Below are positions 57,680 to 64,000 of a stretch of 64,000 bases of DNA, one piece after another (position 1 is the first letter of the stretch; the number at the start of each line of letters is the position of its first letter). Source of the DNA: Pedobacter steynii (lineage in GTDB: Bacteria > Bacteroidota > Bacteroidia > Sphingobacteriales > Sphingobacteriaceae); assembly GCF_900103665.1 (NCBI RefSeq), contig NZ_FNGY01000004.1, forward strand, positions 248,001 to 312,000. Direction: 5' to 3'. The position numbers and the translations under genes are program-made. The notes under the pieces are model-generated. The model was not told the origin of the DNA. It saw only the letters and a list, made by a program, of their open reading frames with translations, and did not search any database.

Positions 57680-59530
57680 TTATAAGACTTTGGACTTTTG
57701 CAACAAAATACAAGCCCCACCTCCTGCTGCCAGTTTTACCTCCAATATCGTGGATTTGTTCACGATTCTTTTTTCGGTGGTATAGCTTTCTTTATTCGTT
57801 CTAAAGTCTGCATCCTTTCCATCCTTTATGATCAGGGCTTCATAGGTTCCTTTATCCAGTACATTGAGCGGAATGCGAATGGTCCTTGCGTTTTCATTAC
57901 CTGCCGCTCCTATCAGCCAGTTGCCTTCTGCTGATTTGCGTGCCATCAAGATGTATTCACCGATTTCTCCGCTTAAGGTCTTGCTTTCCTTCCATGGCAT
58001 TTTTTGTGCACTGATAAACTTCAGGTGCTCAGGATACTTGTTATAGTACTCAGGAATATCCGGAATGATAGTTGCGCCCGAAAAAACGATCAACGTCCGA
58101 GCTGCTTCCGCGGTAACGGTAGCAGGAACAGGCTGCGAATTGTCCACTCTTCCTTTCTGCACCATATCCATAGCGCCATTGTTCATATCCAGAGGACCGG
58201 CAACCATGTTGACAAAAACAGCAGTTGCAAATGTTTTGGGTTGAAAGACCTTATGACCATCGGATTGTGCCTGATCGTATTCTCTGGTCACGGCATTGGG
58301 CCAGGTACGCATTTGTCCGTAAGGATGCACAGGGCCGTCATGAAAATCAACGAGCAGATGATTTTCTGCGCACAATCGGGTAACGAGTTGTGTATGCAGA
58401 TTTTTCTCTTCCGGACTGCCATTCATAAAACCATACTTCACACCGCCTGCCCCCCATTCACCATATTGTTTTAAAGTCGCTTCCAATGGAAATTTCTTTC
58501 CTCCTACATCATTCAGATACAGCCATACTTTCAGGCCCTTTTCTTTACCATATGCAATGATCTGCCTTACCTGATCCACTTTTCCACCTTTCATAGGATC
58601 TGAATCTTTACTAAATTCCGGACCATACCAATCGGCGTCGAGTACCAATGCTTTCATTTTGTTCTCCGCAGCGAAATCAACCATGCGTTTCCAGGAAGGC
58701 AGTGACATCTCATACTTGAATCCATCAACTACCGCACCATTGATTCGCCAGTCCCAAACCGCTACGCCAGGTTTTACCCAGGAAAAATCCGAGCCGGCTG
58801 CAGGTGCAGGATTCAACAATTCAATCAGATGAGTATCAACAAGATCTCCCGGTGTACGGCCATATAAAATTACCCGCCAGGCCTTTCCCCGATGTGAGGG
58901 CACCCCGAATACTAATGATTTTTGTGCTTTAAGGCGTAACGGTTCCCCACTTTCCAATGCCGCTTCATGGACGGCCATAAAAGCCTTCTCACCTGCCTTT
59001 ATGGTCATTACGGGTAGTCGCTCTCCATCGGCATCCTGTAGTTTTTCAGGACCAATGTTATGATTTTCACCGTTGTAATACCATGCACTGAAGTTACCGG
59101 CAAAATTAAATGTGGTCATTTCCTTTTCTGCATTTGCATGCTCATATCTGAAAGCAATGCCATCATTGTACAAGCGGGCTTTAATCGTAAACAGATCAAA
59201 CACAAGGGTAAGTTCCTGATATACATCAGGTACTACGCTCCGTTTGGCCCATACCGGATTCCATACGCTCTTTACCGACCGGATTTGTTTGCTTTTAAAA
59301 ACCGGGATTCCTTTAACCTCAGGTCCTATTCTGGAAGACTGAAGCATTGCTTTTCCATCGGCCTGGAAATCATAATAGATTTCTCCCGATGGGTTCATTT
59401 TAAATTGCAACTGCAAATGTTTGTCCGGCGACTGTACAGTAACAGGCCAGGACTTTGCGTGCGTGGATTGTCCGAACGCTGTACCTGCGATCAGCATACA
59501 TAAGCCAACAAAAAATAGTTTCATCTTCAT
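57680..59530 (-). CDS. Glycoside hydrolase family 97
   Basis: The 616-residue secreted protein (signal MKLFFVGLCMLIAGTAFGQS) is GH97: N-terminal beta-sandwich (PVTVQSPDKHLQLQFKMNPS), a (beta/alpha)8 barrel in the middle (KMKALVLDADWYGPEFSKDSD, HLLVDFHDGPVHPYGQMRTW, then PNAVTREY) and a C-terminal sandwich. GH97 enzymes are calcium-dependent alpha-glucosidases or alpha-galactosidases. I could not place the residues that tell inverting from retaining type. It is the last gene of a minus-strand operon (11 bp after the PhoX-like gene). Confidence 0.92.
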   Translation of the reverse strand: MKMKLFFVGLCMLIAGTAFGQSTHAKSWPVTVQSPDKHLQLQFKMNPSGEIYYDFQADGKAMLQSSRIGPEVKGIPVFKSKQIRSVKSVWNPVWAKRSVVPDVYQELTLVFDLFTIKARLYNDGIAFRYEHANAEKEMTTFNFAGNFSAWYYNGENHNIGPEKLQDADGERLPVMTIKAGEKAFMAVHEAALESGEPLRLKAQKSLVFGVPSHRGKAWRVILYGRTPGDLVDTHLIELLNPAPAAGSDFSWVKPGVAVWDWRINGAVVDGFKYEMSLPSWKRMVDFAAENKMKALVLDADWYGPEFSKDSDPMKGGKVDQVRQIIAYGKEKGLKVWLYLNDVGGKKFPLEATLKQYGEWGAGGVKYGFMNGSPEEKNLHTQLVTRLCAENHLLVDFHDGPVHPYGQMRTWPNAVTREYDQAQSDGHKVFQPKTFATAVFVNMVAGPLDMNNGAMDMVQKGRVDNSQPVPATVTAEAARTLIVFSGATIIPDIPEYYNKYPEHLKFISAQKMPWKESKTLSGEIGEYILMARKSAEGNWLIGAAGNENARTIRIPLNVLDKGTYEALIIKDGKDADFRTNKESYTTEKRIVNKSTILEVKLAAGGGACILLQKSKVL

Positions 59531-59541
59531 ATAGGCTTATA

Positions 59542-60951
59542 TTATAGAATTGGACCTTTTTTCCAGGGCCCGGTGATCGCCAATGTCAGGCCTGGCGACT
59601 GGATATTCACAAAAAGCGTATTACCACCTGGTGAAAATACCGGACCAGCAAATTCCGAATTCCGATAACCTACATTTTTTGCAATGACATAGGTTTTTCC
59701 CTGAGGGGTAATTCCGATAATTCTAGGATCATGCTTGTCTTCACAAATGATCACGTCTCCCCAGGGCGCGATGGTCAGGTTATCGCAATTCTGAAAGGTC
59801 TCTACATTATTAGGTTCCAGAAAAAGTTCCAGTGTTCCCGGTGCCTCTTTTTCCCGGCTTTGTCCTTCAAATTTACTGGGTGTATATTTAAAGATCTGCC
59901 CCCTCCGGGTTGTACCTCCATCAGTACAGGCAAAAAACAATTCATTTTTACCATACCATATCCCCTCACCTCTTGAAAACCTTGCGGCCCCAAGATCAAA
60001 TCCTCTTAACCTCAGGTCGCCATCCGGGGCCTGCACATCTTCCAGGTCTATCCATTCCACTTCAAAAGACTTCTTTTCAGGGAAACGGTTGGTCGTTAAG
60101 CTCCCATAATTTCGCGTATCTGCGCTTTTCCACTCCCTGATCGCAAGACATTGTAATTTTCCGCCCTTATGTAACTTCCCGTAAGCATTTGGAAGGTAGC
60201 GGTAAAAAAGACTGTTTCCTTCATCTTCAGTCTGATAAACGATACCTGTTTTAGGTTGAACCGCTACCGCTTCATGCGTAAACCGGCCCATGTCTTTAAT
60301 GGGATGCGGATCGGCAATTCCAACGCGGTCTGTTGCGGCTATTTCAAAATTAAAACCGTGGTCTTTTTCCAGACTATTGTCGCCGGCCGCAGCTTTAAAA
60401 GTATTTTCTTCGCAGGTGATCCATGATTTCCATGGCGTGATGCCACCGGCACAGTTCCTGATCGTACCAATTAAGCTGAGGTATTGCGCTTCTACCTGCT
60501 GTTTTTGCTCATCGTACACCAACGTGGTAGTTCCGCCCACACACAGATCCTTACCTTTACCAAAATCATAGATCTTATCCTTATCGATTTTATGGATCAG
60601 TTCATGATTCTTGCCAAACGGACCTAATTCATCTGCACCAGGAACGTTTTCATGATTTCTGATCAATATCGTTTTGCCCTTAACCGCAAACGATCCCATT
60701 CCATCGTACATACCAGGTACCAACAAACCATCCGCCATCTGATCTCCCTTGCGGGAAATAACTTTTGCGACGAAACCTTTGGGAAGGCTCAGTACATCCC
60801 CTTCGCGGTAACTAAGCGGGCCGAAACCTATTCCCGCATCAGATAAAGAAAAGATATCCATTGCGGCATTTGCCGCATAATTGTTTAATCCGATAAAGCC
60901 CAGACTTACCAGGCCCGTGTTTTTAATAAAACTCCTTCTTGAATTGTCCAT
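59542..60951 (-). CDS. PhoX-like phosphatase (DUF839), Tat-exported
   Basis: The 469-residue protein begins MDNSRRSFIKNTGLVSLGFI: the SRRSFIK twin-arginine motif and hydrophobic core of a Tat signal, so it folds with its metal before export. The mature part is a DUF839/PhoX-type beta-propeller with repeated segments such as ILIRNHENVPGADELGPFGK, CEENTFKAAAGD, GRFTHEAVAVQPKTGIVYQT and TIAPWGDVIICEDK. PhoX enzymes are calcium-iron alkaline phosphatases; activity on sugar phosphates from the operon's glycans is a fair guess. It lies between GH20 and GH97. Confidence 0.88.
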   Translation of the reverse strand: MDNSRRSFIKNTGLVSLGFIGLNNYAANAAMDIFSLSDAGIGFGPLSYREGDVLSLPKGFVAKVISRKGDQMADGLLVPGMYDGMGSFAVKGKTILIRNHENVPGADELGPFGKNHELIHKIDKDKIYDFGKGKDLCVGGTTTLVYDEQKQQVEAQYLSLIGTIRNCAGGITPWKSWITCEENTFKAAAGDNSLEKDHGFNFEIAATDRVGIADPHPIKDMGRFTHEAVAVQPKTGIVYQTEDEGNSLFYRYLPNAYGKLHKGGKLQCLAIREWKSADTRNYGSLTTNRFPEKKSFEVEWIDLEDVQAPDGDLRLRGFDLGAARFSRGEGIWYGKNELFFACTDGGTTRRGQIFKYTPSKFEGQSREKEAPGTLELFLEPNNVETFQNCDNLTIAPWGDVIICEDKHDPRIIGITPQGKTYVIAKNVGYRNSEFAGPVFSPGGNTLFVNIQSPGLTLAITGPWKKGPIL

Positions 60952-60986
60952 TGTGTGTCTTATGTGTGTTTTATGCGTGTCTTAAT

Positions 60987-63326
60987 TTATTTCTGAGACG
61001 AATCAGTAATCATGGATTCGTTCAGGCGCTTATTGTAAACTTTAACATCCGAAACCAGGCCCTTTGACTTAGGGTCGAGAGGCCTGCTTAATGGAAATAC
61101 CAGGGTTTGCATTCTGCTGATTTTACCATCTGTATTTTCAAAGCTGATCTTTTTGCCTTCCATTTTCTGCACCAGTTTTCCATCAACGTACAACCAGGTA
61201 CCTTTTTCATTTCCAGTAAGTACAATTTTATAGCTGCTGCCGGGCGTAAATACAAAATCAAAAAGATCCGTATAATTCTCCCTGCTAAAACCAATTTTCA
61301 GCCCGTCTTTCTGATCCATAAATACCCTGGCATTTTCAGTTTCAAACAGCGTCACCCCGTTATTGTTGCCCGGATTTGGCTTCAGGGTAAAAGAAACCGA
61401 ATATGGGTAACCTATTTCTTTAAGTGGCAACGATAAGGTCTCAAATCCCTTAGCAGGTTTGCCATTCACTAAAACCAGAGAATCCGCGCCTGAAGAACGA
61501 ACAAGTGCACGCATATTCAGGCCAGGTCCTTCTGCGATATTGGCACTGTTCCCCGCAAACGAAGCCCAGTCAGACTGATCTGTCTTTCCCGTCCACATCT
61601 TTTCCGCCAAAACCTGCATCGCCGGAAAAACCCGTTGATGGACATCTTTCATCGTAATCCCATTACCCACATGGTCATTCCATACCGCAAACATTCCTCC
61701 TCTTATTTTGGGATGTCCCATCAAAAACACCTCTTTACCGATCTGATTCGGTTCCCAGCTTTGATAGAGGTGTTTGATATTCAGAAAATCATAGTAATAG
61801 CCTGCTGCAGGAACGATATACAACCATCCATCCGGAGTACTGATCTGGTCGTAACCCAGGCGAACCATTTCTTTAGGCTCCGCATAACCATTGTACCAGG
61901 CATTCATCGTCACTCCTTCTACGCTCACCTTTGTATTCCCTTGTGCATGCGTTAATGCACCCCACAGGCGTACCTTTTTGCCAAAACCTTGTACAAAACG
62001 GATGTAATGATCTGTAAAGGCCCTGAAACTTTCCGCTTCTTTTTTCGCATATTCATCCGTTCCGATATGAACTTCAGGATCTACAAAAACAGGATCTTTT
62101 CCTTCGATATATTCTTTAAAAACCTGATCTATGATCTCGTAAGTTTTGGGGTTATTGATGTCCAGGTGATCCATTCCATAAGCTTTACTTCCGATCTCAG
62201 GAAAGGCTTTGGTAAAAGCCAGGGAATGTGCAGGGACATCAATTTCCGGAATAATACGCATACCGTACAACTGTGCCGTTTTCTGTAACTCCCGGAATTC
62301 TGCCTTTGTATAATGACCGTCTTTAGCAGTCAGCTGAGGGAAAGTGGAACTCTCCAGCCTGAATGCAGAATAGGTTTTGTCCCAGTCGCCGCCAAAAAAC
62401 TGCTTGAATCCATTGTCATTCAAATGAATATGAAAATCACCCATTTTATAATAGGCCATCATCTTCACATAATGTTTCAGAAAGTCGAGCGTAAAAAACT
62501 TACGGCCAACATCGAGCACTAAGCCCCTTACTTCGTATTTTGGATAATCATGCGCCTTCCCCTTTACGATCGTGCGATGAGCAGGATCTTGTTCCAGCAA
62601 TTGCAAAATCGTCCTGGTCGCCCAAAAAGCGCCTTTATAATAGGCTGCACTGATGCGGATGGTCTGATCAATATCCAGGGTATAACCCTCCTCTCCTAAA
62701 TTTTTCAGCTGAGGGTTGAGATCAAGAATGATGTCTCCCGGCTTTGCTTTAGCTGTAGTAATGCTTAAAGCAGCATGACCCGTTAATTTTTTAAGATCAC
62801 TGAGCAGGATCCTCGCTGCCGGTGCTAAAAGCGCCCAGTCCCTGGGCTTGACGACGACGATGCGGCTAGTAGATAACAATTTAAATAAACCAGTTCCGCC
62901 CTTCCATTCCCTTAGAGAAGGGATCACAAAGGGCTGCTGATTTGCGCCCGGTTCCGCGGGATACCGGCCTGCTACTTTTACTGTATGTGGAAATTCGTAG
63001 GAACGGTTATTTCCCTTATTCTTTAGCTTAAATACCAATTGAACCTCACACTCGGTTAAAGGCTGATACACCTTGCCATCTAGACCTATAACCGGTTTTC
63101 TACTTGAACCGTAAAGCGAAAGTTCATATCCCTGAGCAACCTTTGGAAGGCTCAATTGCGGTGTACCCTGGGCTAGCTTATCAGGAAATGACAAGCCTGA
63201 AACGATCGACTTAAAGGCAACTGAATCAGCACTGGTCAGCTTTTCTTCCTGCGCCCTCCCGGCTGTCGTCATGAACGCTAAACAAGCTGCAATTGCAGCC
63301 GATCTTTTTAACATAAAATATATCAT
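60987..63326 (-). CDS. GH20 beta-N-acetylhexosaminidase with C-terminal LamG-like domain
   Basis: The 779-residue secreted enzyme has a signal peptide (MLKRSAAIAACLAFMTTAGRAQ), a GH20b N-terminal domain, and the catalytic barrel with GDFHIHLNDNGFKQFFGGDW and the acid pair in DPEVHIGTDEYAKKE (Asp-Glu, conserved HxGxDE). Residues about 590-779 form a LamG/concanavalin-like lectin module (SLPLKEIGYPYSVSFTLKPN, KGTWLYVDGKLVQKMEG). It removes terminal GlcNAc or GalNAc. It starts 8 bp after the GH92 gene, so the two are translationally linked, and points to N-glycan use. Confidence 0.92.
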   Translation of the reverse strand: MIYFMLKRSAAIAACLAFMTTAGRAQEEKLTSADSVAFKSIVSGLSFPDKLAQGTPQLSLPKVAQGYELSLYGSSRKPVIGLDGKVYQPLTECEVQLVFKLKNKGNNRSYEFPHTVKVAGRYPAEPGANQQPFVIPSLREWKGGTGLFKLLSTSRIVVVKPRDWALLAPAARILLSDLKKLTGHAALSITTAKAKPGDIILDLNPQLKNLGEEGYTLDIDQTIRISAAYYKGAFWATRTILQLLEQDPAHRTIVKGKAHDYPKYEVRGLVLDVGRKFFTLDFLKHYVKMMAYYKMGDFHIHLNDNGFKQFFGGDWDKTYSAFRLESSTFPQLTAKDGHYTKAEFRELQKTAQLYGMRIIPEIDVPAHSLAFTKAFPEIGSKAYGMDHLDINNPKTYEIIDQVFKEYIEGKDPVFVDPEVHIGTDEYAKKEAESFRAFTDHYIRFVQGFGKKVRLWGALTHAQGNTKVSVEGVTMNAWYNGYAEPKEMVRLGYDQISTPDGWLYIVPAAGYYYDFLNIKHLYQSWEPNQIGKEVFLMGHPKIRGGMFAVWNDHVGNGITMKDVHQRVFPAMQVLAEKMWTGKTDQSDWASFAGNSANIAEGPGLNMRALVRSSGADSLVLVNGKPAKGFETLSLPLKEIGYPYSVSFTLKPNPGNNNGVTLFETENARVFMDQKDGLKIGFSRENYTDLFDFVFTPGSSYKIVLTGNEKGTWLYVDGKLVQKMEGKKISFENTDGKISRMQTLVFPLSRPLDPKSKGLVSDVKVYNKRLNESMITDSSQK

Positions 63327-63334
63327 ATCTTGTT

Positions 63335-64000
63335 TTATTTAGAAACTCCCCATGAAGTATTGGGTTCTGCTCCCATAAATAATTCTAAACGATCTCCATC
63401 TATAATTTGAGCAAAGTCTATATAACACTTGTTATATACCTTTCCATTCAATTTTGCAGATTGAATGTACTTGTTCTGCGCAGAATTATGGTGGGCCTGA
63501 ATCGTAAAAGTTTTTCCCTTAGCATACTGGCTATCCGTCTTTATTTCTACCTTATCAAATACAGGGCTGAAAATTTCGTAACGATTTTCTCCCGGACATG
63601 AAGGATGAAGCCCGCTTGCTGCCAATACATACCAGGCCGACATTTGTCCGACATCCTCGTTGCCAACCAATCCCTCTACCGAGTTTTTATAAGCTCTTTT
63701 ACATATTTCGCTCACCCATTTCTGAGTAAGATAAGGCTTCCCCAGCTTATTAAACATAAATGGAACAAGGTGTACAGGCTCATTGGCATGGTTGTAATAG
63801 TCATTCCATTTCATAGATGCCGGTGCTTTTTCAAAAAACGACACCAACTCAGCAGCCGTACGCTCGCTGCCACCAAGTAATGTCGCTAATCCATCAATGT
63901 CATGTGGTACAAACCATCCCTGCTGATAAGGGTTACTTTCAGCGCAGCCAAAGCCCATTGCAAGTATTCCTTCTTTAGGAAGTTTTGCCCATGAATCATC
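63335..64000 (-). CDS. GH92 alpha-mannosidase, C-terminal part (5' end outside window)
   Basis: The frame is open to the window edge (the residues before the internal Met at 63958 read DDSWAKLPKEGILAM), so only the last 222 codons are visible. The part shows GH92 features: NPYQQGWFVPHDIDGLATLL, EPVHLVPFMFNKLGKPYLTQ, and GNEDVGQMSAWYVLAASGLH followed by PSCPGENRYEIFSPVFDKV, matching the family's GxEDxGQMSAWYV core. GH92 are calcium-dependent exo-alpha-mannosidases of Bacteroidota that trim N-glycan mannose. It begins the operon seen here and is upstream of GH20, PhoX-like and GH97 genes. Confidence 0.93.
   Translation of the reverse strand, partial: DDSWAKLPKEGILAMGFGCAESNPYQQGWFVPHDIDGLATLLGGSERTAAELVSFFEKAPASMKWNDYYNHANEPVHLVPFMFNKLGKPYLTQKWVSEICKRAYKNSVEGLVGNEDVGQMSAWYVLAASGLHPSCPGENRYEIFSPVFDKVEIKTDSQYAKGKTFTIQAHHNSAQNKYIQSAKLNGKVYNKCYIDFAQIIDGDRLELFMGAEPNTSWGVSK

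Noticed and set aside
1..64000. CRISPR arrays, insertion sequences, tRNA or rRNA genes, prophage
   Set aside because: No regular spaced repeats, transposase-like frames, tRNA-like cloverleafs or phage genes were found by reading.

Overview
The window looks like the chromosome of a Bacteroidota member of the Sphingobacteriaceae, most probably Pedobacter-like. Signs of this are a SusC/SusD pair, a hybrid two-component regulator (HTCS), several TlpA/DUF4369-type oxidoreductases, a DUF6266 protein, GH97/GH20/GH92 glycosidases, lipoprotein signals without LPS-type sorting, AT-rich start regions with few Shine-Dalgarno sequences, and at least one TTTG-N19-TAnnTTTG promoter. This is inferred from gene content; no rRNA or tRNA gene was seen.

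Layout. 1-5.7 kb: a response-regulator fragment, a Pr6Pr membrane protein, an aldo/keto reductase remnant, a DUF2314-ankyrin protein, a TlpA-like protein, a PiT phosphate transporter with a 52-residue membrane partner, a DUF4136 lipoprotein and a deleted ECF sigma factor pseudogene. 5.7-11.9 kb: a DinB-like protein, an AraC/MFS/siderophore-interacting-protein cassette, a second AraC regulator with an alpha/beta hydrolase, and a META-domain lipoprotein. 12-17.3 kb: an inositol locus with a six-hairpin glycosidase-like protein, a LacI regulator with a palindromic operator, myo-inositol oxygenase and a sodium/solute symporter. 17.3-20.4 kb: an SRPBCC membrane protein with a GbsR/MarR regulator, and a DUF6266-GNAT fusion. 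20.4-33.4 kb: a large HTCS facing two tandem astacin-ricin lipoproteins, an outer-membrane protein and SusC/SusD; a shared 33-nt element lies upstream of the protease genes and of susC. 33.4-40 kb: mixed genes including a VOC protein, a cytochrome-b-like membrane protein, an azoreductase, a YCII/ECF42 pair, a LytTR protein and a cyclase-family protein.

40.2-57.6 kb is the most interesting part: a compact, apparently undescribed peptide-natural-product locus. Three precursor genes encode an almost identical 28-residue double-glycine leader and three unrelated, cysteine-rich cores of 57, 57 and 56 residues with 6, 4 and 8 cysteines. Each precursor is preceded by a conserved three-hairpin 5' leader showing compensatory base changes and is followed by a hairpin and then its own TlpA-like thiol-disulfide oxidoreductase. 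Around them are a C39-peptidase ABC exporter with a HlyD adaptor, a VKOR-thioredoxin fusion, and six glycosyltransferase-like or methyltransferase-like genes, plus one protein joining a GT-B-like region to a PqqD-like leader-binding domain. No LanB/LanC, radical SAM, YcaO or ATP-grasp enzyme is visible. The likely product is a set of secreted disulfide-bonded, perhaps glycosylated, peptides cut after Gly-Gly.

57.7-64 kb: a minus-strand operon for host or fungal glycan breakdown (GH92, GH20, PhoX-like phosphatase/DUF839, GH97), open at the window end.
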